Shown in pieces: positions 25,134 to 34,481 of a stretch of 36,976 nucleotides of DNA. The stretch lies in NCBI GenBank assembly GCA_937889395.1, contig CALAOW010000081.1, forward strand, positions 1 to 36,976. The letters run 5' to 3'. Source of the stretch: an uncultured Pseudomonadota bacterium. Its GTDB lineage: Bacteria > Desulfobacterota > Binatia > Binatales > Binataceae. The translations under genes and the position numbers were made by a program. Position 1 is the first letter of the stretch. Every line of letters starts with the position of its first letter. The notes under the pieces were generated by a model. It saw only the letters and a list, made by a program, of their open reading frames with translations. It made no database searches and was not told the DNA's origin.

Positions 25134-26579
25134 CTACCGCAGCATCATAAGCTTCAGCATGAAATCGGCGAGTTTGCCGAAGGGCGGACGCAGCATCCAC
25201 GCGCTGTTGAAGCGGCTCTGCAAAAACACGCCCTTGCGGTGCGAAAAGGTCTGGAAGCCGAACTCGCCGTGATAGGCGCCGATGCCCGACGCGCCGATGC
25301 CGCCGAACGGCAAATCATCGACTGCCAGATGCATCAGCGTCTCGTTGACCCCCACGCCGCCTGAAATCGTCCTGCGCAGAACTTCATCGCGCTGCTTGGG
25401 GTCCAGCCCGAAATAGTAGAGCGCCAGCGGACGCGGCCGGCGATTGACGTACTCGATCGCATCGTCAAGCCGGTCGTAGCTTTTGATCGGCAGGATCGGG
25501 CCGAAAATCTCGTCGCGCATCACGCCGAGTCCGTCTTCCGGATCGAGCACAAGCGATGGAGTGAACTTGCGCGCGCCCGGCTCCAGCGCCTCGCCGGCCG
25601 GATTAATTTCGACGACCGCGGCGCCTTTCGCCTTGGCCTCCTCGATATAGTTTGAGAGGCGGCGGTAATGGCGTTCGTTGACGATACTGGTGTAGTCGGG
25701 ATTTGACTTGAGGGTTGGATAGAACTTACGGACCGCGGCCTCGGCCTGCCGGACGAATTCCTCCCGCCGCGCCCTGGGCACGAGAACGTAATCCGGTGCG
25801 ACGCACGTCTGTCCGGCGTTCATCAATTTGCCGAAGATGATGCTCTCAACCGCGGCGGGCATCGATGCGTCGTCGCCGACGATGCACGGCGATTTGCCGC
25901 CAAGCTCCAGCGTGACCGGCGTCAGGTTCTCCGCGGCCGCGCGCATCACGTTGCGGCCCACGGCGGTCGAGCCGGTATAGAAAAGATGATCGAACGGCAG
26001 CCGGGAAAACGCCTCGCCGACCTCCGGCCCCCCTTGCACCACCGCGACCTTATCGGCGGGAAAGATACCGGAAAGAAGCTCGGCCAGGAACGCCGAGGTG
26101 CGCGGCGTCAATTCCGACGGCTTCAGCATCACGCAATCGCCGGCCGCAATCGCCGCCATCAGCGGCAAAATTGAAAGCTGAAACGGGTAATTCCACGGGC
26201 TGATGATGCCGACGACGCCGACCGGCTGATAAATGATGCGCGCCTGTCCCGGCATCAGTTCCAGGCTGACCGAAACCTGCTTTGGCTTCATCCACTTGCC
26301 CAGATGACTGCTGGTATGGCGGATTCCTGCCAGCGTAGTCCAGATCTCGGCAAACCGGCTCTCATGCGTCGAGCGATTGCCGAAATCCGACGAGATTACC
26401 TCGGCGATCCGTCCCGTATTTTCCTTAATCGCTTGTTTGAGCCTGGCGAGGTCCGCGCGCCGCGCTTGCAGCGACGGCGCTGCGTTGCGAAAAAACGCCT
26501 CGCGCTGGCTCGCAAGGATCGCGCCGAGATCGCCTGCGCCATTCGATTGCGGGAACTGCTGTACAGCTGTGGCCGTCAT
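25134..26579 (-). CDS. Aldehyde dehydrogenase, coniferyl-aldehyde type
   Basis: NAD(P)-dependent oxidation of aldehydes to acids. 481 aa with the Rossmann region SPWNYPFQLSILPL, LKPSELTP, the general-base Glu in VTLELGGKSP, the nucleophile Cys in NAGQTCVAPDYVLVP, and the C-terminal FGGIGASGIGAYHGEFGF. The APDYVLV variant after the Cys and the overall shape fit the coniferyl/fatty aldehyde class. ATG 26579 matches family starts; the ribosome binding site is weak. It is divergent from a molybdenum aldehyde oxidase operon, suggesting a shared role with aromatic or lignin-derived aldehydes. Confidence 0.92.
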   Translation of the reverse strand: MTATAVQQFPQSNGAGDLGAILASQREAFFRNAAPSLQARRADLARLKQAIKENTGRIAEVISSDFGNRSTHESRFAEIWTTLAGIRHTSSHLGKWMKPKQVSVSLELMPGQARIIYQPVGVVGIISPWNYPFQLSILPLMAAIAAGDCVMLKPSELTPRTSAFLAELLSGIFPADKVAVVQGGPEVGEAFSRLPFDHLFYTGSTAVGRNVMRAAAENLTPVTLELGGKSPCIVGDDASMPAAVESIIFGKLMNAGQTCVAPDYVLVPRARREEFVRQAEAAVRKFYPTLKSNPDYTSIVNERHYRRLSNYIEEAKAKGAAVVEINPAGEALEPGARKFTPSLVLDPEDGLGVMRDEIFGPILPIKSYDRLDDAIEYVNRRPRPLALYYFGLDPKQRDEVLRRTISGGVGVNETLMHLAVDDLPFGGIGASGIGAYHGEFGFQTFSHRKGVFLQSRFNSAWMLRPPFGKLADFMLKLMMLR

Positions 26580-26803
26580 GGTCGTGATTATCGATCTTTC
26601 CCGATTCGCAAGCGAGACCCAGACCTTACGAGACTGCGTCGGCGCCGTCTTCTCGGTGCCCGATTTCAGCACCGCGCTCAGCCTGGGCGCCCACGTCACC
26701 GGCAACTTCGTCACCTACCGCCGCGATTTGTAGGATTCTCGATCCGCACGCCGAAAAATTGCGCTTGCCCCGACGCGGCCGCGAGCGCTACAAGCGGTGC
26801 TTG

Positions 26804-27286
26804 ATGCTTAGTCTCCGCTTCGCCGGGCTGTTCATCCATATCGTCGCCGTGATCGTCGCGCTGGGCGGCTCGCTGTTCAGCACTTTCGCACTCGCTCCCG
26901 TTTTGGCCGCGGAACTCGATCCGCCCGCGCGGATCCGCGTCGCCCGCCGAATCGTTCGCCGCCTGGGCGCGATCGTGCTTACCTCGCTGGCCGTGCTGGT
27001 GGTGACGGGAATCTTCAACGTGCTGTTCATCGGCGGCGTTTCGATTCTGCTTGCGATCAAATTGATCCTGGTCGTTGTCGTTATCGCCCTCGCGCTTTAT
27101 CAATATGGAAGCATCGGCGTGCAAATCTGGAGGATTTCGGCTGCGGGTCCGAGTCCGGAAGTCGCAGACCTCCAGGCGCGCTTTCGCCGCGTCGGTCTGA
27201 CGGTCGGCTCGATCGTGTTGCTGATTGTCTATCTCTCGATCGGACTCACGCGCGGCTCAGGCGCGATTGTCACGTCCATTCGCTGA
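26804..27286 (+). CDS. Four-helix membrane protein (CopD-like)
   Basis: 160 aa with four membrane segments (about 5-28, 52-75, 80-100 and 130-152) and a His-containing first helix (FIHIVAVIVALGGSLFSTFALAPVL), resembling CopD/DUF2269-type proteins. No catalytic motif is visible. The start MLSLRFAGLFIHIV was preferred over an upstream Met in a basic, unlikely stretch. It starts the operon that leads into the molybdo-hydroxylase genes and may anchor it or supply electrons; that is inference. Confidence 0.65.
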   Translation: MLSLRFAGLFIHIVAVIVALGGSLFSTFALAPVLAAELDPPARIRVARRIVRRLGAIVLTSLAVLVVTGIFNVLFIGGVSILLAIKLILVVVVIALALYQYGSIGVQIWRISAAGPSPEVADLQARFRRVGLTVGSIVLLIVYLSIGLTRGSGAIVTSIR

Positions 27287-27296
27287 GGGTCCACAG

Positions 27297-27851
27297 ATGC
27301 CACGAAAAAAATCGCCGCGCCGAACGCCCGCCTGGATGCGGCGGCTTACCGCGCTCGCAATCGCGCTCGGCGTTATCGCGACGCTCAGCTACGGCACGGG
27401 CGCGCATATCGCCGTGCGATACCTCAATCCGCCGCTGGGCGCGTGGTGGAATTCCAACGAGTTTGCAATCGTCGAGTGCGCCGCGGCCGCGGTCGGAATG
27501 TTGATCGGAATTCGCATCGGCGCGCGACTGGTAAATGGCGGCGCGCTCAGGAACCGCTCGATGATAGCCGCGGTAATTGTTTGCGCGCTCGTGCTGCCGA
27601 TCGTCGGGCGGGTCAGCGCCGAAATTGCCCGCCTTGGATTCACCAGCGGCGCATCCGCCAACGCATGGCTCATCGACCGCTTCGGCTACGACGTGGGAAT
27701 GTTCTCTGACAAGCTTCTGGTAGCGGGCGTTTACTCGATCAAAATCGCGGCATTTGCGCTTCCGGTCGGGATGGTTCTCTTTGGCGCGGCGATTGCTATC
27801 CTCATGACTGCAAAGCCTGTTGGCGACACCGATCCCGCAATTTCCAAATGA
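27297..27851 (+). CDS. Membrane protein of unknown function (184 aa)
   Basis: Begins with a basic segment (PRKKSPRRTPAWMRRL), followed by four hydrophobic helices (about 17-37, 55-80, 88-108 and 145-170). I recognise no family. GAGGG before ATG 27297 supports the start. The stop overlaps the next gene as ATGA, tying it to the iron-sulfur subunit. The region AHIAVRYLNPPLGAWWNSNEF between helices 1 and 2 would face the periplasm if the N-terminus is inside. Confidence 0.7.
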   Translation: MPRKKSPRRTPAWMRRLTALAIALGVIATLSYGTGAHIAVRYLNPPLGAWWNSNEFAIVECAAAAVGMLIGIRIGARLVNGGALRNRSMIAAVIVCALVLPIVGRVSAEIARLGFTSGASANAWLIDRFGYDVGMFSDKLLVAGVYSIKIAAFALPVGMVLFGAAIAILMTAKPVGDTDPAISK

Positions 27852-28519
27852 ATCGCGACGACCGCAAGCCCCGCAAACCACCCGGCATCAGCCGCCGATC
27901 GTTCATCAAGGGCGCCGGCGCGGTCGCTGCTGCGGCAGGCCTGGTGCGCGTGCGGCCGGCAGCCGCCGATGAAAAGACGCTGCCCGCCGGTGTCGTAGAA
28001 AAGCTCGGGCCCGAAGCTACGACGATCGAACTGAACATCAACGGCAAGCCCGCGACGCTTGAGATCGAGCCGCGCGTAACCCTGCTAAGCGCGATCCGGG
28101 AACATCTTGGACTGACAGGCACCAAGCTCGCCTGCGATCGCGGCGCGTGCGGGGCATGCACCGTGCATCTCGACGGCAAACCCGTGACGTCGTGCATGGT
28201 GCTGGCTATCGACGCGCGTGGACACCAAATCACCACCATCGAAGGCCTCGGCACGCCGTCGAATATGCATCCCGTGCAGGCCGCATTCGTCGAAACCGAC
28301 GCGCTGCAATGCGGGTTCTGCACGCCGGGGATGGTGATGTCGGTCGCGGCCGCGCTCGAGCGCAATCCTGCTGCTACGACTGACGAAATCAAACACGCAA
28401 CCGCCGGAAATATCTGCCGATGCGGCACTTATCCGCACGTCTTCGCGGCCGCGCTCAGAGCCGTTAAGCCTGGACCTGCCGGATCCGCGCGTGCTGTCCG
28501 CGCGGCGAAGGACGCCTGA
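27848..28519 (+). CDS. Aldehyde oxidase/xanthine dehydrogenase family, Tat-exported 2Fe-2S subunit
   Basis: Twin-arginine signal SRRSFIKGAGAVAAAAGL at the N-terminus, then a plant-type ferredoxin domain (CDRGACGACTVHLDG with its fourth Cys in SCMV) and a helical second cluster domain (QCGFCTPGMVMS and NICRCGTY). 223 aa. It is the electron-transfer subunit of a periplasmic three-subunit molybdo-hydroxylase like E. coli PaoABC (YagTSR). Gene order here is iron-sulfur, Mo, FAD, which differs from paoABC (iron-sulfur, FAD, Mo). Confidence 0.92.
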   Translation: MNRDDRKPRKPPGISRRSFIKGAGAVAAAAGLVRVRPAAADEKTLPAGVVEKLGPEATTIELNINGKPATLEIEPRVTLLSAIREHLGLTGTKLACDRGACGACTVHLDGKPVTSCMVLAIDARGHQITTIEGLGTPSNMHPVQAAFVETDALQCGFCTPGMVMSVAAALERNPAATTDEIKHATAGNICRCGTYPHVFAAALRAVKPGPAGSARAVRAAKDA

Positions 28520-30726
28520 TGTCGCGGCGCGTCACGCTCAACCTCGGCTTTGAGGGCAACACGCGCGACGTCACGGTCGTCATTCCCGACGACGAGCCGA
28601 CGCCGTGGCAATGGGGCGAGCGCCTGTCCGTGGTCGGCAAGCCCACGGCGCGCGTTGACGGACCACTGAAAGCGACGGGCGCTGCGCATTACACTTACGA
28701 TATCGAATTGCCCGGGATGCTTTACGGCGCGATCCTGCGCAGTCCGTGGCCGCACGCGCGGATTCGCAACATCGATCTGTCCGCGGCTGAGCATCTTGCC
28801 GGCGTGCGCGCAGTTCTTGCTCTTGAAGATCGCGAAATCCGTTTCGCGGGCCAGGAAGTCGCAGCTGTTGCCGCTATCAGTTCCGATCTGGCCGACGACG
28901 CGCTCAAGTTGATCAAAGTCGATTACCAAACGATGCGGTTCGTGGTTAATATGGACCGCGCAATGGGGGATTCCGCCCCGCGCGTTTTCGGTAGCGGATC
29001 CAACGTGGGCAGAACCTCGACTTCGAGCGTCGGCGACGTCCCGCGCGGACTCCAGGTCGCGGCGAACACGATCGAGGCTACCTACACGACGCCCGTGCAG
29101 ACTCACGTCTGCCTCGAGACGCACGGCGCGGTTGCGAGCTTCAACGCGGCGGGAGACCGGCTCACGGTTTGGTGCTCGACGCAGGGCGTTTTTTCCGTGC
29201 GCGACGATCTGGCGGTGTATTTCAGTCTGCCGCCCGACAATGTCCGCGTAGTCTGCGAATTCCTTGGCGGCGGCTTCGGCTCGAAATTCGGCGCAACCCC
29301 CGAAATAATTGTTGCCGCGCGGCTGGCCAGGGCGGCCGGAGTGCCGGTCAAGGTGATGCTCCCGCGCGGCGACGAGCATCGATCGACGGGTAACCGTCCC
29401 AACTCGGAGCAGAGAGTCAAGCTGGGGGTCGATCGCGACGGAAAGTTGACCGCGATCGATCTTGTGCAACGCGGAAGCGGCGGAATCGGCGGCGGTGCAG
29501 GCAGCGCGGCTCCGTTCAAATCAGTCTATCGATGCACCAATATCCGCACCGAGGAACGCGACATCTATACGAACGCCGGTCCCGCCTCTCCGATGCGTGC
29601 GCCCGGCTGGCCGCAGGGATGCTTCGCGCTGGAACTCGCGATGGACGAGATGGCGCGCAAGGCGGGAATCGACAGGCTCGAGTTCCGCCGCCGCAACACC
29701 GACAATCCGGTCCGCGCCGCCGAATACGAGATCGGCGCGCGCGCGTTCGGATGGACTGAGAAAACTTCGTCGCCGAAATCCAGCGGCGCCCTCAAGCGCG
29801 GAGTCGGCGTCGCCTCCGCCGAGTGGCACGCGGTCGGAGTGTCGGGCCCGGAGGCGCAGGTGATCGCGCATCGCGACGGCAGCGTAGAGGTTCGCGTCGG
29901 CACCCAGGATATCGGCACCGGCACGCGCACGATTCTCGCGATCGTCGCGGCCGAGGAACTCGGCCTGCCCGTGGATCGCGTGAAGTCCGAAATCGGCGAC
30001 ACCCGATTTCTCTTTTCAGTCCCGAGCGGCGGCAGTCTTAGCGCGCCCTCGAACACGCCCGCGGTGCGCCAAGCCGCGGCGCATCTCAAGGACAAGCTGT
30101 TTCGGATCGCGGCGCCGATACTCGGCGCCGAACCCGGCGACCTCGAGGCCGCCGACGGATCCATTCGGGTGCGCACCAACCCCTCGCGCTCGCTCGCGTT
30201 TGCCGACGTATGCAAGCGAATCCCCGGCGATTCGATTTCCGCGCAGGGCGAGCGCGTGCCCAACTACCAAGGCTTTCGGACCGATCAGGCGGGATGTCAG
30301 TTCGCCGAAGTCGAAGTCGATACCGAAACCGGAATCGTCCGCGTGACGCACGTCGTCGCGGTCCACGACGCGGGACGGATTATCGATCCGCTGACGGCGC
30401 GCAGTCAGGTCAACGGTGGCATCCTGATGGGAATCGGGTTCGCGCTGTTCGAGGATCGCCGGATGGATCCGCAGCTCGGCATCATGGTCAATCCCACGAT
30501 GGACGACTACAAACTGCCCGGCCCGCTCGACGTGCCGCAGATCGACGTGACGTTTTTCGAAGTCGCCAACGGCATCACCAACACCGGCGTGATGGGACTC
30601 GGCGAGGTGGCGCATGTCGCGAGCGCGGCCGCGGTCGCGTGCGCGGTGTACGACGCGATCGGCGTGCCGGTGCGTTCGCTTCCGATCACGCCCGATCGCG
30701 TGCTGGCGGCTCTGGGACGCGCGTGA
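28519..30726 (+). CDS. Aldehyde oxidase/xanthine dehydrogenase family, molybdenum-binding subunit
   Basis: Catalytic subunit, 735 aa, holding molybdopterin cytosine or guanine dinucleotide. It shows GKPTARVDGPLKATGAAHYTYD, the EFLGGGFGSKFG pterin-binding motif, PMRAPGWPQGCFALELAMDE, GTQDIGTGTRTI and the active-site Glu696 in GLGEVAHVASAAAVACAV. It overlaps the iron-sulfur gene by one base. The MRAPGWPQG stretch groups it with YagR-like subunits, so an aldehyde substrate is likelier than a purine. That specificity is inference. Confidence 0.93.
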   Translation: MSRRVTLNLGFEGNTRDVTVVIPDDEPTPWQWGERLSVVGKPTARVDGPLKATGAAHYTYDIELPGMLYGAILRSPWPHARIRNIDLSAAEHLAGVRAVLALEDREIRFAGQEVAAVAAISSDLADDALKLIKVDYQTMRFVVNMDRAMGDSAPRVFGSGSNVGRTSTSSVGDVPRGLQVAANTIEATYTTPVQTHVCLETHGAVASFNAAGDRLTVWCSTQGVFSVRDDLAVYFSLPPDNVRVVCEFLGGGFGSKFGATPEIIVAARLARAAGVPVKVMLPRGDEHRSTGNRPNSEQRVKLGVDRDGKLTAIDLVQRGSGGIGGGAGSAAPFKSVYRCTNIRTEERDIYTNAGPASPMRAPGWPQGCFALELAMDEMARKAGIDRLEFRRRNTDNPVRAAEYEIGARAFGWTEKTSSPKSSGALKRGVGVASAEWHAVGVSGPEAQVIAHRDGSVEVRVGTQDIGTGTRTILAIVAAEELGLPVDRVKSEIGDTRFLFSVPSGGSLSAPSNTPAVRQAAAHLKDKLFRIAAPILGAEPGDLEAADGSIRVRTNPSRSLAFADVCKRIPGDSISAQGERVPNYQGFRTDQAGCQFAEVEVDTETGIVRVTHVVAVHDAGRIIDPLTARSQVNGGILMGIGFALFEDRRMDPQLGIMVNPTMDDYKLPGPLDVPQIDVTFFEVANGITNTGVMGLGEVAHVASAAAVACAVYDAIGVPVRSLPITPDRVLAALGRA

Positions 30727-30742
30727 AGGATTTGGAATTGCG

Positions 30743-31735
30743 ATGAACCGATTCGAGGTGATCACGCCGGCCGATCTCGCAAGCGCCTCACAACTGCTTG
30801 CCCAGGACGGCCACGTCGCATTTGCGGGCGGCGTCGATGTCGTCGATCTGTCGAAGCAAGGCATCGTATCTCCAACCGCGCTCGTGAATCTGAAAGGCCT
30901 GAAGGAACTCGGTGGAATCGAGGTGCGGCCGTCGGGAGAACTTCGCCTCGGTGCGACCGCGAAGCTGAGCGAAGTCGCCGAGCATCCCGCGATCCGGGCG
31001 CGATTCACCGCGATTGCCGAGGCCGCGAGCGAGGCGGCGACGCCGCAGATTCGCAATCTTGGCACGGTCGGCGGGAATCTCCTGCAGCGCCCGCGATGCT
31101 GGTATTTTCGCAACCCCGACGTGAATTGCCTGAAGAAGGGCGGCGACAAGTGCTACGCGATCGCCGGCCTCAATCGTTACCACGCGATTTTGGGCGGCGG
31201 TCCGGCGTACATCGTGCATCCGTCGAATCTTGCGCCTGCGTTGATCGCGATGCGCGCGAGCGCGACGATCGTTGGCCCGGCCGGCGGGCGCACGATAGAG
31301 CTCGAAAGATTTTTCACGCTTCCTACTGTCGATCCGAAGCGCGAAAATTCTCTCAAGTCCGGCGAGATAATCACTGAAGTGATAGTGCCCGCGCCCTCTG
31401 CGAGCGTGAGCAGCCATTATCTGGAGGCGCGCGAGAAGCAGAGTTTCGATTGGCCGCTGGTCAGCGTTGCGATCGCTCTCGATCGCGCGCCCGGCGCGAG
31501 GACTGTCCGCGATGCGCGCGTGGTCATGGGCGCGGTGGCTCCGGTGCCGTGGCGATCGTACGAAGCGGAAGCCGCGCTCAAAGGCGGACCGCTCGACGAG
31601 TCGCGCGCTCGCGCCGCGGCCGAAGCCGCGCTCAAAGACGCGCATCCGATGTCCGACAACGCGTACAAGGTGGTGATTGCGAAGGTGATCGTGCGCCGCG
31701 CGATCATGAGTGCCGCCGGCCTGGAGGCCGCCTGA
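30743..31735 (+). CDS. Aldehyde oxidase/xanthine dehydrogenase family, FAD-binding subunit
   Basis: 330 aa with AFAGGVDVVDLSKQG, the FAD-binding TPQIRNLGTVGGNLLQR, and the C-terminal CO-dehydrogenase-flavoprotein domain. Between about residues 118 and 145 lies RPRCWYFR...NCLKKGG...KCYAIAGLNRYHAI, a Cys-containing insertion that in PaoB/YagS and 4-hydroxybenzoyl-CoA reductase holds an extra 4Fe-4S cluster. Three cysteines are evident here. The start MNRFEVITPADLASA follows the Mo subunit by 16 bases. Confidence 0.92.
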   Translation: MNRFEVITPADLASASQLLAQDGHVAFAGGVDVVDLSKQGIVSPTALVNLKGLKELGGIEVRPSGELRLGATAKLSEVAEHPAIRARFTAIAEAASEAATPQIRNLGTVGGNLLQRPRCWYFRNPDVNCLKKGGDKCYAIAGLNRYHAILGGGPAYIVHPSNLAPALIAMRASATIVGPAGGRTIELERFFTLPTVDPKRENSLKSGEIITEVIVPAPSASVSSHYLEAREKQSFDWPLVSVAIALDRAPGARTVRDARVVMGAVAPVPWRSYEAEAALKGGPLDESRARAAAEAALKDAHPMSDNAYKVVIAKVIVRRAIMSAAGLEAA

Positions 31736-31736
31736 A

Positions 31737-31943
31737 GTGCCCCCGCCGTCCGCCAGATTCTGCGCCCATCTGCGCACCAAGACTGCGTACTACCGCACGC
31801 CCGACGGCGAGCGGATTTTCAAGCCCGACGTCTCGACGGCGTGCTACACCTGCCTCAAGACGCAGCGGCCGGTGGGACCTGACGGGCGGCCCGTAGATGC
31901 GCAATCATGCGGGACAGAGCGCGGATGTTTCCAGCCGGAATGA
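31737..31943 (+). CDS. Tiny cysteine-rich protein at the end of the molybdo-hydroxylase operon
   Basis: 68 aa starting with GTG at 31737, one base after the FAD-subunit stop, with GGAGG nine bases upstream. It contains five cysteines (FCAHL, ACYTCL, QSCGTERGCF) and an aromatic-basic patch (RTKTAYYRTPDGERIF). Tight coupling and a good ribosome binding site argue that it is real. It could bind zinc or iron-sulfur, or help mature or partner the oxidase. I know no family for it. Confidence 0.6.
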   Translation: MPPPSARFCAHLRTKTAYYRTPDGERIFKPDVSTACYTCLKTQRPVGPDGRPVDAQSCGTERGCFQPE

Positions 31944-32085
31944 AAAATCCTGGACGAGGATAAAGATGCGCCGGATTTTCGGCGGACGCAGAAGATCGGC
32001 CGCCTCGCAGCGTTATCAATCCTCGGCGGGCTTCATCATCAATACGTACGGGTTCAGGTTTTGACTGGGAACAGGAAAGCGAAGA

Positions 32086-34476
32086 CTAGTAGAGCAGATA
32101 GCGCGCGCGCAGGATGCGGAAATTCTCCAGCTCCGGTTGCCAATCCGCGACGATCTGTCTGGGATCCACGCCCGACTTGATTTCCTCCAGCGTTCGACGC
32201 GAACCAACCATCGCGAGCGTCGCGTCGATCTTGAAATCATTCGTATATAAACGATGCAGCGCGGCAATCAGCTCGATTCCGAGCGCCGGCGAATCAAGCG
32301 CGAGGCGGTCGTCGAGAAAAATCCGTACTCCGTGGCAGCTCCGGCCGGCATAGGCGCCGGCGGATGGCGTGAAATCGGCTGTCTGAAAGCGAACGCCGGG
32401 AATCTTTCGCTCGTCCAGGAAGGAGAGCAGCGCCGCAGAACCGATCCACGGCGCGCCGATCAATTCGAATGGAGTATCGGTCCCGCGCCCGACGCTCACA
32501 TTGGCGCCCTCGATCATCGCAACGCCCGGATACAGCGTCGCTTCAGTAAGCGTTCGCAGGTTCGGCGAGGGCGGCGTCCATCGCAGCCCCGTCTGATCGA
32601 ACCATTCGGAACGCGCATAGCCGCGCATCTTGATCACGTGCAGGCGCGCCCCGATGTGGTTTTCGCGATTGAACATCTCGGCAAGCTCGCCGACCGTCAT
32701 GCCGTGGCGCGTCGGCAGCGGAAAATATCCGGTGAACGATTTCAAATCGGCGTCCATGATCGGGCCTTGCACGACCGCGCACGAAATCGGATTCGGACGA
32801 TCCAGCACATAAAAGCCGATGCCCCGGCGGGCCGCTTCTTCCATCGCATAGGCCATCGTCGTGACATAGGTGTAGAAGCGCGCGCCTGAGTCCTGAACGT
32901 CGAACACCACCGCATCGACGCCGTCGAGCATCGTGGCACTCGGCCGCCGCGTCTCTCCGTACAGGCTGAAGAACTGCAGACCCGTGACGGGCTCGGTGCC
33001 CGGCGCGACGCTCTCATCGACATCGCCATGCAGGCCGTGCTCGGGACTGAAGATCGCGCGCAGCGTCAGTCCGCGCGCATGTGAAAGCGCTTCGATATCG
33101 CCGGTGCCGGCATGAGTGACGCCGGTCTGATTGGTGATCAATCCCACGCGCGCGCCTTTGAGTTGCGCGAATCCGTCATCCGCCAATACGTCGGCGCCGC
33201 TCAGCACCCGCGTCTGAGCGGAAGTGCGTTTGGCCAACGCGCAGAAGGAGTTCAAGGATGGCCGACATTCCACGATGCGATCCTCGGACAGGGCGCCGAG
33301 GCGATCTGAAATCAGCGCGAGAATTTCGCGTCGCAACGGGCCCGCATCACCCGCGCCGCCGGGGTACGTGCGGTTGGTCAAGACGATGGCATAGATGGAA
33401 GAAACGGAATCGATCCACAGCATCGTCCCGGTGAATCCGAAATGGCCGTACGAGCCGACCGGCAAGAGCTGCTCGCGATTCGCACACAGCGGCGCGCCGA
33501 GATCCCATCCCAGCCCGCGCAGGTGGCTCGCATCAACCGCGTCGACCGGCGATTGGGGAATCGTCATTTCGTCGATCGAACGCGCAGAGAGAATTGTGAC
33601 CGCGCCCGCGCGGCCGCCGTCGAGCAGCGTCCTTGCGAAGATCGCCAGGTCGTCGGCGGTGGAGAACAGTCCGGCATGACCCGCGAGGCCTCCCATTCGC
33701 GCGGCAGTCGGATCGTGAACCTCGCCGATGCGCAATTTGCCGTCGACGTATTCGGTCGGCGCAATACGATTGAGTTCCCGCGCCGGCGGGCTGAAGCCGG
33801 TGTCAGCCATTCCGAGCGGCGTGAAAATGTTGACGCGGCAATAGTCGTCGAGCGGAAGCTTCGCGACGCGCCGAACCACCTCGCCGAGCGCCTCGAAATT
33901 GATGTCGCTGTACCCGTAGTGCGTTCCCGGAGGATGAAGCGGCTTCGCATCCTCGGTCATCTTCATTGCGGTCGAGTAGCCGGTCCATTTGCGGCGCAGG
34001 TCCAAATCCGGGGCGAGGCCGGAATAATGCGTCATCAACTGGCGAATCGTTATGCGTTGCTTGCCGTTGCGAGCGAATGCCGGCCAGTAAGTTGCGACCG
34101 GCGCGTCGAGGTCGATGCTGCCGCGCTCGCGAAGCTGCATTATCGCGACCGCGGTCGCGACGGGTTTGGTCAGCGAGGCGAGATCGAAAATTGTGTCCGG
34201 AGTCATCGCAACCCGCCGGGGCTCAAGTGCGCGATATCCGAAAGCGTGGCGATAAACGACCCGGTTGCCCTGCCCGATCTCAACGACGGCGCCGTGGATT
34301 CTTCCCGCTTCGATTTCAGACCGGACGATGGTGTCGATTTGTTGCAAGTCCGCTTCGCGCAAGAACGCGGACGAGGCGGCATCGGCAGACGCCGACGTTG
34401 CGGAGATTGCGGCGAGCAACTGGAACGCGAGCGCCGCGATCAGACGGTGCGAGAAAGACGCCGTCGGGCTTCTCAT
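32086..34476 (-). CDS. Serine hydrolase (beta-lactamase fold) fused to NamZ-type exo-N-acetylmuramidase
   Basis: 796 aa with a signal peptide (about 1-32). Residues 40-395 are a class C beta-lactamase/esterase domain with Ser101-Leu-Thr-Lys104, Tyr189-Ser-Asp and HFG at about 345-347. Residues 425-796 are a DUF1343/NamZ domain with GLITNQTGV, FSPEHGLHGDVDE, VFDVQDSGARFYTY, VLDRPNP and GRGTDTPFE. NamZ removes terminal N-acetylmuramic acid from peptidoglycan fragments, and the serine hydrolase half may act on peptide or ester groups. The fusion suggests periplasmic muropeptide recycling. It starts five bases after the preceding gene. Confidence 0.9.
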   Translation of the reverse strand: MRSPTASFSHRLIAALAFQLLAAISATSASADAASSAFLREADLQQIDTIVRSEIEAGRIHGAVVEIGQGNRVVYRHAFGYRALEPRRVAMTPDTIFDLASLTKPVATAVAIMQLRERGSIDLDAPVATYWPAFARNGKQRITIRQLMTHYSGLAPDLDLRRKWTGYSTAMKMTEDAKPLHPPGTHYGYSDINFEALGEVVRRVAKLPLDDYCRVNIFTPLGMADTGFSPPARELNRIAPTEYVDGKLRIGEVHDPTAARMGGLAGHAGLFSTADDLAIFARTLLDGGRAGAVTILSARSIDEMTIPQSPVDAVDASHLRGLGWDLGAPLCANREQLLPVGSYGHFGFTGTMLWIDSVSSIYAIVLTNRTYPGGAGDAGPLRREILALISDRLGALSEDRIVECRPSLNSFCALAKRTSAQTRVLSGADVLADDGFAQLKGARVGLITNQTGVTHAGTGDIEALSHARGLTLRAIFSPEHGLHGDVDESVAPGTEPVTGLQFFSLYGETRRPSATMLDGVDAVVFDVQDSGARFYTYVTTMAYAMEEAARRGIGFYVLDRPNPISCAVVQGPIMDADLKSFTGYFPLPTRHGMTVGELAEMFNRENHIGARLHVIKMRGYARSEWFDQTGLRWTPPSPNLRTLTEATLYPGVAMIEGANVSVGRGTDTPFELIGAPWIGSAALLSFLDERKIPGVRFQTADFTPSAGAYAGRSCHGVRIFLDDRLALDSPALGIELIAALHRLYTNDFKIDATLAMVGSRRTLEEIKSGVDPRQIVADWQPELENFRILRARYLLY

Positions 34477-34481
34477 TGCGA

